From UBA6623 sp965238125 (lineage in GTDB: Bacteria; Acidobacteriota; Terriglobia; Bryobacterales; UBA6623), in the NCBI GenBank assembly GCA_965238125.1, contig OZ250179.1:5456001-5520000 (forward strand): a stretch of DNA of 64,000 nt. Reading direction: 5' to 3'. A program made the position numbers and the translations under genes. Positions within the stretch are counted from its first letter, which is position 1. Every line of letters starts with the position of its first letter. The notes beneath the pieces are model-generated. The model saw nothing but the letters and a program-made list of their open reading frames with translations, was not told where the DNA came from and did not search any database. Positions 51,237-60,129 of this stretch are shown here, in pieces.

Positions 51237-52539
51237 CTACAGAAACCGATGCGTCTTGGCTTTCGGCATCCTGCGTACTCGATCAAGAAATTCGCTTTCA
51301 CTGATTTCGGCGGGCCAAAGCAAGTTGAGCCCCAATAGATAGGTCTCTTTCTCCTCCAACGTGGTCACCGTCATGGCACCTAAGCGGATCAGTCCGTTGA
51401 GATCTCGTATCAGCCCTCTCCTGGCTGCCTTCAGCCCTTCGTAGTCACGGGAAACCCTGTCGGTCAAGTCTTCGAGCGTGATCGTTTCCACATCCAAGAG
51501 CAATTCCAGGATTCGAAGCTGCCGCTTGGCGATCACGCGTTTCTTGGGACTGCGGAGTCGGCCGAACAGATCGTGCATCGTGTTGCGAAACACGGCTTTG
51601 TGAATATTGCGCTTAATCTCGCCGAGCAGCCTCTCGCATTGCTGGGCTACTCCTGTAAGCGCGAAGACGATGAGCGGCGTGAGATCGTGTTGGGCCGCGC
51701 GAACGTCAGTGAGAGCCTCTAGGTAAGCAACCTTTTCGGTGTAGTAGTAGTTCGACATCGCAATGAAAGTGGTATCCCGTAACCCCGCCCGCTGGAGCAC
51801 GAGTGCCTCGAGCGCGCGGGCCGTCCGTCCGTTGCCGTCTTGAAACGGGTGCATCGCCGCGAAATGATAATGGATCCCAATCGCTTGCACGATGGGGTCA
51901 TGGGCTCGATACTCGGTGCGAACGGCCTCCAAGAGTTGCGAGAACGCTTCTTGGCATTCCGGTCCACCCTCGCACCCCCGGTGCATGGGAAACCCGAAAG
52001 TTACGTTCTGATCCCGCCCCCGGAGGCGGCCCGGTTCACAGTGATCGTCGTCGCAGCCGGTAACCATTCTTCGATGGATATCGAGAACGAGGCCTTCATC
52101 AATCGGTCGGTCGTCGGGCAGGCGGGCGATCCAGCGGTACGTGGCCGCGGCAGCTGCGGCTTGGCGCTGTGAGCGGGTATGTTGCTCCTCTACATTCCCT
52201 TCCAACGCCGCATCCAGCTCTCTTTCGGTAAACTCGGCCCCTTCGATGCGAGAGGTGCCGGCTACCTCCAGCTTGAACTGGAGGGCTTGCATGTTGCTCC
52301 TCTACATTCCCTTCCAACGCCGCATCCAGCTCTCTTTCGGTAAACTCGGCCCCTTCGATGCGAGAGGTGCCGGCTACCTCCAGCTTGAACTGGAGGGCTT
52401 GCAGCTTATCCACCCAGTCTCTTTGATAAGGGGTCGTCTTGAGGGCCTTGACGGCCGCCTTCGCTTCAACGAGCGGGTTGAGCACAGTCGTCGCATCGTA
52501 TTGGATCCAGCGGAGGGGACGAGAATAGCGGACAGCCAT
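51237..52539 (-). pseudogene. Fic-family protein gene with a 112-bp internal duplication
   Basis: With one copy of the duplicated 112 bases removed, the frame is continuous for 396 residues from ATG 52539 (MAVRYSRPLRW). It contains a Fic_N domain with VAGTSRIEGAEFTERELD, the catalytic HPFQDGNGRTARALE, and a C-terminal winged-helix region. As it stands the duplication shifts the frame after residue ~80. A new ATG at the duplication junction (52292) opens a 351-residue frame that retains the catalytic core but lacks the first ~45 residues. Fic proteins AMPylate target proteins. The TSRIEG motif may be an N-terminal inhibitory glutamate segment; it is still encoded. Confidence 0.8.
52180..52403. 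repeat. 112-bp tandem duplication in the fic gene
   Basis: Bases 52180-52291 and 52292-52403 are identical by eye over the full 112 bases. The unit is not a multiple of three. The two copies meet at a one- or two-base AT microhomology. The junction creates the ATG used by the shortened frame. Confidence 0.9.
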
Positions 52540-52726
52540 TCATTTCAGTTTCGCACACCACTCATTGCAGAGTTCATTGCAAGTGATGTCTAAGATAAGA
52601 AGTGGCTTACGAAATCGGAAGTCAGTTTCGTTGCAGGCTTATTGCAGTCTCGTTGCACGTTTGGAGCGTGAAAAATCACGCCTCCACGATGCCCCTGGCC
52701 ACACAATTTCGTCCCTCGCCGGCTGA
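52540..52726. other. Spacer between fic and dehydratase genes
   Basis: About 190 bases upstream of fic and downstream of the dehydratase. CATTGCA/GTTGCA-like words occur four times (near 52560-52660), which could be regulatory or accidental. No gene is visible. Confidence 0.3.
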
Positions 52727-54487
52727 CTAGAACGCGTAGGGCAGGTGCTCGACCGCGCGCTTGGCTGCCTCTTCTTCGGTCAGCTCGATCTCCCCCTCGC
52801 CCGCCCACTTGGGCAGAAAATCGAAATCGCAGCCCTCGTCGGCCTGCAAAGTGTGGTCGATATACAGCCGCCCATAACCGCGGTCGTAGTGGCGCGGACG
52901 CGGCTTCCAGGCGGCCAGCCTTTGCTCGATCTCCTCGTCGGAAACCAGCAGATTGATCTTGCGGTTTTCGACGTCAAGCTCGATCTGGTCGCCGTTTTGA
53001 ACAATCGCCAGCGGTCCACCGACAGCGGCCTCGGGCGAGATGTGCAGCACGATCGTGCCGTAGCTGGTGCCGCTCATCCGAGCGTCGGAGATCCGCACCA
53101 TATCCTCGACGCCTTGCTTGAGCAACTTCGCCGGAATCGGCAGGTTGCCGTACTCGGGCATCCCCGGACCGCCGGTCGGACCGCCGTTCTTCAGCACCAT
53201 GACGCAGTTCTCGTCGATGTCGAGATCCGGGTCGTCGTGCCGCTCCATGAAATCGCCGTGATCTTCGAAGACAACGGCTCGGCCCGTGTGCTTTAGCAGG
53301 CGATTCGTCGCGGCGCTTTGCTTGATGACGGCGCCGTTGGGGGCGAGATTGCCGTGCAGGATCACGGTGCCCCCCGTGGTCTCGACGGGATTGTCGAGCG
53401 GACGGATGACGTCCGGGTTGTGGCACTCCGCCGAGGCGACGTTTTCACCCATCGTCTTGCCCGTTACGGTCATCACGTCGCGGTGCAGCAGCGCCTCGAT
53501 CCGCTTCATCACGACCGGAATGCCGCCGGCGTAGAACATATCCTCCATCAGGTGCTCGCCCGATGGAACGACATTCGTAATCATCGGCGTCGTGCGCGAG
53601 ATCTCGTCAAACAGCGACAGCGGCAGCTTGATCCCCAACCGCGCCGCAATGGCGACCAGGTGAATGATGGCGTTCGTCGAGCCGCCGATCGCCATATCGA
53701 CGCGGATGGCGTTTTCGATCGCTTTCTGGGTAAGGATATGTGACGGCCGCAGATCCTCCCTCACCATTTCGACAATACGCTCCCCGCTGCGCTGCGCGAT
53801 TTCGTAGCGGCGCGAGTCGACGGCGGGGATATTCGCGCAACCGGTCAGCGTCATACCCAGCGCTTCGGCAAGGCTCGTCATCGTCGACGCCGTTCCCATC
53901 ACCATGCAGTGCCCGGCGCTGCGCGACATGCAGGACTCCAGCTCGCACCAATCCTCTTCGCTGATGCGCCCCGCGCGCAGTTCGTCCCAGTAGCGCCAAA
54001 CATCGGTTCCCGAGCCGATCTCCTTGTTCTTGAACATGCCCCGCAACATCGGCCCGCCGGGAACGACGATCGCCGGCAAGTCGGCGCTGGCCGCGCCCAT
54101 CAACTGCGCCGGCGTCGTCTTATCGCAGCCGCACAGCAAAACCACGGCGTCGATCGGGTTGGCGCGAATCGACTCCTCGACGTCCATCGCCATCAAATTG
54201 CGAAACATCATCGAGGACGGCCGCATGTACGGTTCGCCGAGCGAAATCGTGGGGAATTCGAGCGGGAAACCGCCCGCCGACCACACGCCCCGCTTGACGG
54301 CCTCGGCCACTTCGCGCAAATGGGAGTTGCAGCTCGTCAGCTCACTCCAGGAATTGCAAATCCCGATGACGGGCTTGTTTTGGAAGACGGTGCTCGGGTA
54401 ACCCCTCATCCATGAGCGATGGATGAAGCCGAGTTTATCCTTGCGCCCGAACCACTCTTGACTGCGAAGTTTACGATCTTTGTTCAT
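52727..54487 (-). CDS. IlvD/Edd-family dehydratase (probably sugar-acid, arabinonate type)
   Basis: This 586-residue protein matches the iron-sulfur dehydratase family. Cluster ligands are likely in LTSCNSHLREV, VVLLCGCDKTTPAQLMGAA and SAGHCMVMGTASTMTSLAEA. DMAIGGSTNAIIHL and GGPTGGPGMPEYGN are conserved elements. Length and sequence style fit pentonate (arabinonate/xylonate) dehydratases rather than dihydroxy-acid dehydratase IlvD, but specificity cannot be settled here. It would convert an aldonic acid to a 2-keto-3-deoxy acid, which the HpaI aldolase at 46.2 kb could cleave; this link is inference. Confidence 0.82.
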   Translation of the reverse strand: MNKDRKLRSQEWFGRKDKLGFIHRSWMRGYPSTVFQNKPVIGICNSWSELTSCNSHLREVAEAVKRGVWSAGGFPLEFPTISLGEPYMRPSSMMFRNLMAMDVEESIRANPIDAVVLLCGCDKTTPAQLMGAASADLPAIVVPGGPMLRGMFKNKEIGSGTDVWRYWDELRAGRISEEDWCELESCMSRSAGHCMVMGTASTMTSLAEALGMTLTGCANIPAVDSRRYEIAQRSGERIVEMVREDLRPSHILTQKAIENAIRVDMAIGGSTNAIIHLVAIAARLGIKLPLSLFDEISRTTPMITNVVPSGEHLMEDMFYAGGIPVVMKRIEALLHRDVMTVTGKTMGENVASAECHNPDVIRPLDNPVETTGGTVILHGNLAPNGAVIKQSAATNRLLKHTGRAVVFEDHGDFMERHDDPDLDIDENCVMVLKNGGPTGGPGMPEYGNLPIPAKLLKQGVEDMVRISDARMSGTSYGTIVLHISPEAAVGGPLAIVQNGDQIELDVENRKINLLVSDEEIEQRLAAWKPRPRHYDRGYGRLYIDHTLQADEGCDFDFLPKWAGEGEIELTEEEAAKRAVEHLPYAF

Positions 54488-54551
54488 GAAAGGTTGACTG
54501 CTCCTCGACCCGAGATTATACGTGCTTCGGCGCCCGCCGGGTGGTGGTGTT

Positions 54552-54640
54552 CGGCGCTGATCGGTGGGAACCCGGCAGTGATCGGCACTGATCGCGTGAC
54601 TGGCGCTGATCGGTAGTGACCGGCTCTCAGCCGGTCACCG
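54552..54640. repeat. Tandem CTGATCGG motif with a hairpin
   Basis: The words GCGCTGATCGG, CAGTGATCGG, CACTGATCG and GCGCTGATCGG occur in series, ending with the perfect hairpin GTGACCGGC/GCCGGTCAC (54616-54624, 54630-54638). It lies upstream of the dehydratase start on the opposite strand, so it could be a regulator-binding array or a degenerate tandem repeat. Confidence 0.5.
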
Positions 54641-54661
54641 CGAAGCCCGATAATCCCCGCT

Positions 54662-54886
54662 TCACGCCTGAACCTCTTCGCACCCGCAGCAGTCACTGCA
54701 ACGAAGGCACTTCTCGCAAAGGTGGTTCCCGCAGGCGTCGCGCGTGCAGCGAACGCATATCTCCTCCGACCCCTCGCCGCAAATGTAGCATTGGAATCCC
54801 GCAACCCCAGCCATCGTGTGCGCGCCACCCGCTGCTTCCCCCGGCCGCGCTGGGGAAGGAGATTGAGCCTGGTCGGAATCGGTCAT
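54662..54886 (-). CDS. Small cysteine-rich, zinc-ribbon-like protein
   Basis: This 74-residue protein has an acidic, proline-rich first third. A dense metal-binding tail follows: CYICGEGSEEICVRC, ACGNHLCEKC, LRCSDCCGC. Eleven cysteines and one histidine within 40 residues suggest two zinc sites in a treble-clef or RING-like arrangement. I do not recognise a family. The ATG at 54886 could also be an internal ATG in frame. It stands alone between a tandem repeat and a DUF2442 gene. Confidence 0.55.
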   Translation of the reverse strand: MTDSDQAQSPSPARPGEAAGGAHTMAGVAGFQCYICGEGSEEICVRCTRDACGNHLCEKCLRCSDCCGCEEVQA

Positions 54887-55044
54887 TGCCTTAGACGGTC
54901 GCGCTGATGCAGGCTGCAGGCGTCAACGACGACAGCGCGGTCGCGATTCCCTCGGAATCGGGACCGGTCTCATCATAGCTTGGGTGGGGCCGGCTTCCTC
55001 TGGGCTCCTGATCGAGCGCGGAAGAGCACGGTGACATCGCGGAC

Positions 55045-55269
55045 TCACAGCTTCGCTTCCGACTCCAACTCCATGGGCTTGCCCGTTGCTTCGGAATACA
55101 ATACGTCCGGATCTAAATCCGCCCCATTCGGCCAACAAATGGTGCCGGACTCTTTGTCGACCCGCACCCGTTCGAAATACTCCGGCTCTTGCAACGGCTC
55201 GAATACGCCTTCGAAAGGCACATGCCGGCTCACGTCCACCGTCCCGTCGGTGCCGTCTTCGAAGCGCAA
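55045..55269 (-). CDS. DUF2442 family protein, start uncertain
   Basis: The protein carries RFEDGTDGTVDVSRHV and FERVRVDKESGTICWPNGAD, then LDPDVLYSEATG, the DUF2442 signature. Upstream in the same frame EDIVEVRPLGPYWLHL matches the family N-terminus, but no ATG or GTG precedes it before an in-frame stop near 55340; TTG at 55269 or an unusual ATT/ATC is the only option. The natural start may have been lost where the gpmI start region now lies. DUF2442 proteins are small and often adjoin DUF4160 or toxin-like genes; no partner is visible. Confidence 0.65.
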   Translation of the reverse strand: MRFEDGTDGTVDVSRHVPFEGVFEPLQEPEYFERVRVDKESGTICWPNGADLDPDVLYSEATGKPMELESEAKL

Positions 55270-55343
55270 GTGAAGCCAGTACGGCCCCAGCGGTCGAACT
55301 TCGACGATATCTTCACTCCCTGAGATAATGAAAAATCAACGCC

Positions 55344-56894
55344 ATGCCCGCGCGCCGCAACAAACCCTTCGTTCTCACCATCATGGACGGCTGGGGAGAA
55401 AACCCCGACCCCGCCAACAACGCCGTCGCCATGGCCCGCACCCCCAATTTCGACCGCCTGCGGGCCGAGTTTCCCGCGACCACCCTCCGCACCGACGGCC
55501 CCTTCGTCGGGCTCCCCGACGGCCAGATGGGCAACAGCGAAGTCGGCCACCTCAACATCGGCGCCGGCCGTATCGTCCAGATGGACGTCACCCGCATCGA
55601 CGACATGATTGCGACCGGCGAGCTGTTCAACAACCCGGTCCTCAACCGCGCCATGGAGCACGCCCGCTCGCGTCGGCTGCACCTGCTCGGTCTCGTCAGC
55701 ACCGGCGGCGTTCACTCGCATTGCTCGCATCTCTACGCTCTGCTCGAGATGGCCAAGCGCAAGGGTGTCAAGAACGTGTTCGTCCACGCCTTCACCGACG
55801 GCCGCGACGTGCCGCCCGAAAGCGGGGCGGACTCGATCGCCGAGCTCGAAGCCAGGATGCGCGAAATCGGCGTCGGCAAGATCGCGTCGGTCAGCGGGCG
55901 CTACTACGCCATGGACCGCGACCTGCGTTGGGAGCGCGTCGAGCGCGCCTTCCGCGCCATGGTGACCGGCGAAGGCCTCACCGCGCGCGACCCGGTCGCG
56001 GCCGTCCGGGCATCCTACGAGCGCGGCGTAACTGACGAGTTTGTCGAGCCGACGGTCTTCGAAGACGACGCCGGGCAGCCCGTCGCGGCGATCGAAGACG
56101 GCGATGCCGTCTTGTTCTTCAACTTTCGCGCCGACCGCGCCCGTCAAATCTCGCTGGCGCTCAACGACCCCTCGCTCGGCGGGTTGCCGCGCGAGTTAAT
56201 GCCCCGCGACCTCCACTACGTCACCATGACCGAGTACGACACGAACTACCGCTTCCCGGTCGTGCTGCCGCCATTTCGACCCGAGCACATCCTCGGCGAG
56301 ATCGTCTCCGAAGCCGGGCTGCGCAATCTGCGGGTGGCAGAAACCGAGAAGTACCCGCACGTGACCTACTTCTTCAACGGCGGCGGCGAGAAGCCCTTCC
56401 CCGGTGAAGAGCGCGAGATGGTCCCCTCACCCAAGGTTGCTACCTATGACCTGCAACCGGAAATGAGCGCCGCCGGCGTGTGCGAAACGGTGCTGCGGGG
56501 CATCGAGCAGGACTTCGACCTGATCGTCGTCAACTTCGCCAACGGCGACATGGTCGGCCACACCGGCGTGATCCCGGCGGCGGTGAAAGCGATCGAAACC
56601 GTCGACGATTGTTTGGGAAAGATCGAAGGCCCCTTGCGCGAAAAGGGAGGCGCCTGGATCATAACCGCCGACCACGGAAATGCGGACTTATTGGTCGACC
56701 CCAAGACCGGCCTGCCGCATACCTATCACACGACCTTCCCGGTCCCGCTCGTTTTGATGAGCGAATTCACGGGCCCGTTGCGAACCGACGGCTCGCTCCG
56801 CGACATTGCCCCGACTATTCTCGGAGTGCTGGGGATTGATCTATCGGAAGAGATGACCGGCCGTGACCTGCGTGATCAAAGCAGCCGTCGGTAG
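55344..56894 (+). CDS. gpmI: 2,3-Bisphosphoglycerate-independent phosphoglycerate mutase
   Basis: This 516-residue manganese-dependent glycolytic enzyme has LTIMDGWGENPDPANNAVAM at the start, PDGQMGNSEVGHLNIGAGR with the phosphorylated serine in GNSEVGH, and a C-terminal GAWIITADHGNADLLVDP with metal-binding Asp and His. HTYHTTFPVPLVLM is also typical. It interconverts 3- and 2-phosphoglycerate. It lies 74 bases from the divergent DUF2442 gene. Confidence 0.96.
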   Translation: MPARRNKPFVLTIMDGWGENPDPANNAVAMARTPNFDRLRAEFPATTLRTDGPFVGLPDGQMGNSEVGHLNIGAGRIVQMDVTRIDDMIATGELFNNPVLNRAMEHARSRRLHLLGLVSTGGVHSHCSHLYALLEMAKRKGVKNVFVHAFTDGRDVPPESGADSIAELEARMREIGVGKIASVSGRYYAMDRDLRWERVERAFRAMVTGEGLTARDPVAAVRASYERGVTDEFVEPTVFEDDAGQPVAAIEDGDAVLFFNFRADRARQISLALNDPSLGGLPRELMPRDLHYVTMTEYDTNYRFPVVLPPFRPEHILGEIVSEAGLRNLRVAETEKYPHVTYFFNGGGEKPFPGEEREMVPSPKVATYDLQPEMSAAGVCETVLRGIEQDFDLIVVNFANGDMVGHTGVIPAAVKAIETVDDCLGKIEGPLREKGGAWIITADHGNADLLVDPKTGLPHTYHTTFPVPLVLMSEFTGPLRTDGSLRDIAPTILGVLGIDLSEEMTGRDLRDQSSRR

Positions 56895-56924
56895 CAAGAC
56901 CCGGCGGCGACAAATCAGCCCGTT

Positions 56925-58361
56925 TTAGCTCCCCGGTTCGGCTTCCTTTACAGGCCCGCGGACAGCTCGGCCCGGAAACGCGCCTTCGACGATTTTCGAC
57001 TCGACGAGCACGGCGGTTCCGTTCACCACCACATGACGGATTCCTTCCGGTTGCTGGGCGGGGTCCTCAAACGTCCCCTTATCGATGACCGTGTCGGGAT
57101 TGAATACCACCAAATCGGCATCCGCCCCGACGCGAACGCGCCCTTTGTTCTTCATCTCGGGCACGCGACGCTCGAGCCGCCGGGCCGGCCGCAGACTCAT
57201 CTTCGCAAGGGCGTCCATCAAAGTGAGAGCTTTCTCCTCACGGACATAGCGGCCCAGAACACGCGCGTAGGTGCCGAAGGTGCGCGGGTGCGCGCGACCC
57301 TTGTCGAGCCACATGCCGTCGCTGGCGATCATCGTCAGCGGGCTGGCGATCGCGGTTTGCACCATTTCCATCGAATACGCGGGGTGCGTGATCAGCAGGC
57401 CGCCTTGCTTTCTGTAGCGCCCGAAAGACTCGCGGTCGAGATGCTCGCCGGTCTCGACGAAAATGTGTTGCCCGATTTTCTCGTCCGAGAAAGTTTCCCA
57501 ATCGTCGAATAAATGTGACTCGATGAACGTTGAGCCGCGATTGTAGGGGTAGGCTTCAGTGGTGACGTCAACGCCGGCTTGCCGCGCCTTTTCGATCGTT
57601 TCGAGGTAGAGCGGAATCAGGTTCGCGCCGCTGCTGTTGATGTGAACGATATGCAGCGGCGCTCCGGACTGCTTGGAGTATTCGAGAACCTCCTCGACAT
57701 TAGAGGCATCAGTTGTCGAGGTGCGAACGTGCACATGGCAGTTGCCGTCGTATTTTGCGGCCAGCTCAAAGATGGAGAGCACTTCGTCGGGCGTCGCGCC
57801 GGGGCTGTAGGCCAACCCGAAGCCGACGCCGACGGCTCCGGCGTCGAGCGCCGCGGCGATGTGCTGCTGTAGGGCTTCCTGCTGCTCGGGAGAAAGCGGC
57901 TGCGTTAAAGCTTCCCCCTCCAGCCCCGGGTTCGACCCGGTCATGACGATGTTGCGGGAGTAGGCGTGGCTGATCGATGCGCCGTAGTTGAGCACCGACT
58001 TCCCTTCGCGTTCAGCATAGAAGCCCGGAATATCCTCGACGCCGATCTCGAGTTCCAGGGTGCTGGTAATCCCGTCGTGGATCTGCGCGCGGTAGTTTTC
58101 CGGGCTATGCCCGTGTCGGTGCAGATCAATGAACCCGGCCGCGACAATATGCCCGGCGGCATCAAGTACCTCGGCGCCGCTGATCTCGTCTTCGCTCAGG
58201 ACAGCGATCTTACCGTCTTGGATGCCGACATGGCGCACGCCATCAAGACCCGACGCGGGGTCCATCACGCGTCCGTTTTGGATGACGATGTCATAGGAAG
58301 GCGGCGACGAGCAGGCAAAGAGAAAGAGTGTCAGGGTAAGGGCAAAAGGAGCGCGCAACAT
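56925..58361 (-). CDS. Lipoprotein N-acyl-amino-acid deacylase/amidohydrolase
   Basis: This protein of about 478 residues starts at ATG 58361 with a lipoprotein signal: MLRAPFALTLTLFLFACSSP. The amidohydrolase fold starts SYDIVIQNGRVMDPASGLDG. Metal ligands are in GFIDLHRHGHSPENY; a second-site His pair is in LHIVHINSSG. LTMIASDGMWLDKGRAHPRT and KGRVRVGADADLVVFNPDTV complete the D-aminoacylase/dihydroorotase-like pattern. It is predicted to be a membrane-anchored hydrolase facing the periplasm; the substrate (N-acyl-D-amino acid or peptide) is unknown. Confidence 0.87.
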   Translation of the reverse strand: MLRAPFALTLTLFLFACSSPPSYDIVIQNGRVMDPASGLDGVRHVGIQDGKIAVLSEDEISGAEVLDAAGHIVAAGFIDLHRHGHSPENYRAQIHDGITSTLELEIGVEDIPGFYAEREGKSVLNYGASISHAYSRNIVMTGSNPGLEGEALTQPLSPEQQEALQQHIAAALDAGAVGVGFGLAYSPGATPDEVLSIFELAAKYDGNCHVHVRTSTTDASNVEEVLEYSKQSGAPLHIVHINSSGANLIPLYLETIEKARQAGVDVTTEAYPYNRGSTFIESHLFDDWETFSDEKIGQHIFVETGEHLDRESFGRYRKQGGLLITHPAYSMEMVQTAIASPLTMIASDGMWLDKGRAHPRTFGTYARVLGRYVREEKALTLMDALAKMSLRPARRLERRVPEMKNKGRVRVGADADLVVFNPDTVIDKGTFEDPAQQPEGIRHVVVNGTAVLVESKIVEGAFPGRAVRGPVKEAEPGS

Positions 58362-58689
58362 GGGGACCAGTATGGCAGCGAGTTGCGTGGGGTACAACTC
58401 GTGTGACCAAGCGATCGTATTTCGTGGATTTCGGCGTCCCGGTACCGGGAAAAGGCGGGGTTTTACCCAGGATTTCCGATTTGGCTCCTCTGACGGCACG
58501 AGTCTACACCCTCACCCGGCGAAGCGCAACCATTTCTCCACCCGAAAGAGGCGGCGGCTGAGGCGGGACCGATCGAGCCCCCTTCTTGCCCCTCATGGGG
58601 GCTGATCCGCCGCTGCGAAGTCAATTTCGCAGACACCCCTCCGAGCTTCCGTCCTCAGTACACAGATTTCGCATTCGCCAAGTGCGGTG
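58362..58689. other. Spacer between amidohydrolase and IS1380
   Basis: No gene is supported. The region is GC-rich with several short hairpins, for example CCCCTCATGGGGG near 58586-58599. The left end of the IS1380 element must lie here but no matching inverted repeat could be identified. Confidence 0.4.
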
Positions 58690-60021
58690 CTAACCACCCG
58701 GCACAGGCAGCGCCCAGATCCTCCGCAGCATGTCGCCAAACAGCCGCCGGTTCAGATGTCCCTCGGCCAAGAGCAACCAGTAGTACCGCGCGTGCTTGAC
58801 CAATCTGCCGCCCGTCTTCATCAACCGCTGCTGCAAGCTCGTCAGTGACCACGTCTTGATCCTGTGCGGCAACCCGAGTCGCCGCCACAGGTTGCCCAGG
58901 TTGTAGGCCGGCACGCTTAACTGCAAGCGCACCTCGTTCGCCCGGAAGCGATGGCACGACAGCCGCGTCCAGTGCGTCGCTTGCTTACCTTCTTTGATCC
59001 ACTGCTCCGCCGTGCCGCGCTTGTTGTAGAAACGCACCACCGACCGGCTTGGCAAGCTCATGTTCGTCACGATAAAACCGACGCGCGCGAATAGCTCGCC
59101 CTGGTGGTGCTCGACCTTGGCGACAACTCGTCTCGGCCCCTTCCAGCTCTCCGCCTGATAGCGAAATCTCTTGTAGCGCACTAGCGGCTTGCGGCCGGGC
59201 CTCCCCGGCGGACGAAACAGGATGTCTTCGATCTCCAGCTCCAGGTTCTTATTGGCCGGAATGCGGATCGCGTAGTCCGCGCCGCGCTCCTCCAGCGCCT
59301 CGTAGATCTCCGGCTTGGCAAAGGCGGCATCGCCCCGGAAGGCGACCTGCTTGCCCGCAGCCTGTTGGCGCTCGATCTCCGGCAACAATAGCTCATCCCA
59401 GTCCTCGGCGCTGTGCACGTTGCCGGGACGCAGCTTGGCAGCGAGGCAATCACCATGACCGTTGAACAAAAGCAACGGGTGGTAGCAGACCGACTCGAAG
59501 TGTCCGTTGTAGGCACTGCCTTCCTGTTGGCCATGGACCGGACTCTCGGTGGAGTCCATGTCCAGAACGACCCGCTCGGAGTCGTCGAACGCCTCCGCTT
59601 GCCCGACCAGCTCTCGGTTCAGCGCCATCAGCCCCAGCAGGTTCTCTTCGCTCGCCAGCATCTCCGTCTCGAAGCCATGCAGCGTCGAGGTCAAGGCCGC
59701 TCGGCGATCCCAGTTCCTCTGCGAGCCGATCAAGCGAAACGTCGGGTCAGCCGACACTCGGACGGCGTCGTTGACGTCCTCGTAGCCTGCCAAGCGGCTG
59801 TAGATCGACTGGCGCAGCAGATCGGCCAGCGGGAACTTCTTGTTCAAGCCTTGTCGCGAGTCGCTGAGATACTCATCGATCAGCTTCCCGAGACCGAGCC
59901 GCTCGTCCAGTTCGCGAACCAAAATCAGGCCACCGTCGGAAGTGACATGCGATCCCTGGAAATCGACTTTCAACAAGCCGTTGAAACTTAGCTGGAATGG
60001 CTTGGTTTGTTTTTCACCCAT
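58690..60021 (-). mobile_element. IS1380-family transposase gene (element borders undefined)
   Basis: This 443-residue DDE transposase has VVLDMDSTESPVHGQQEG, VAFRGDAAFAKPEIYEAL and FYNKRGTAEQWIKEGK, giving the catalytic Asp-Asp-Glu. The N-terminal TSDGGLILVRELDERLGL and C-terminal LMKTGGRLVKHARYYWLLL are family-typical. The frame is complete, so the element may be active. I could not find its inverted repeats or target duplication in either flank. Neither the guaA end at 60130 nor the amidohydrolase gene is disrupted. Confidence 0.85.
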
Positions 60022-60129
60022 TGGGTGTTGGCCTCCATGGCGTCCTCATCGGGCTCTAGCCCCTATGAATAAAGACGCTCAAGGCCGCTGGAAGGTCGGG
60101 ATGTCAAACATCAAATTGAAAATGCGGGT

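Noticed and set aside
58620..60110. Terminal inverted repeats of the IS1380 element
   Set aside because: Short similarities such as TTTCGCA and ATTTTC in the flanks did not extend into paired ends, so no borders are given.
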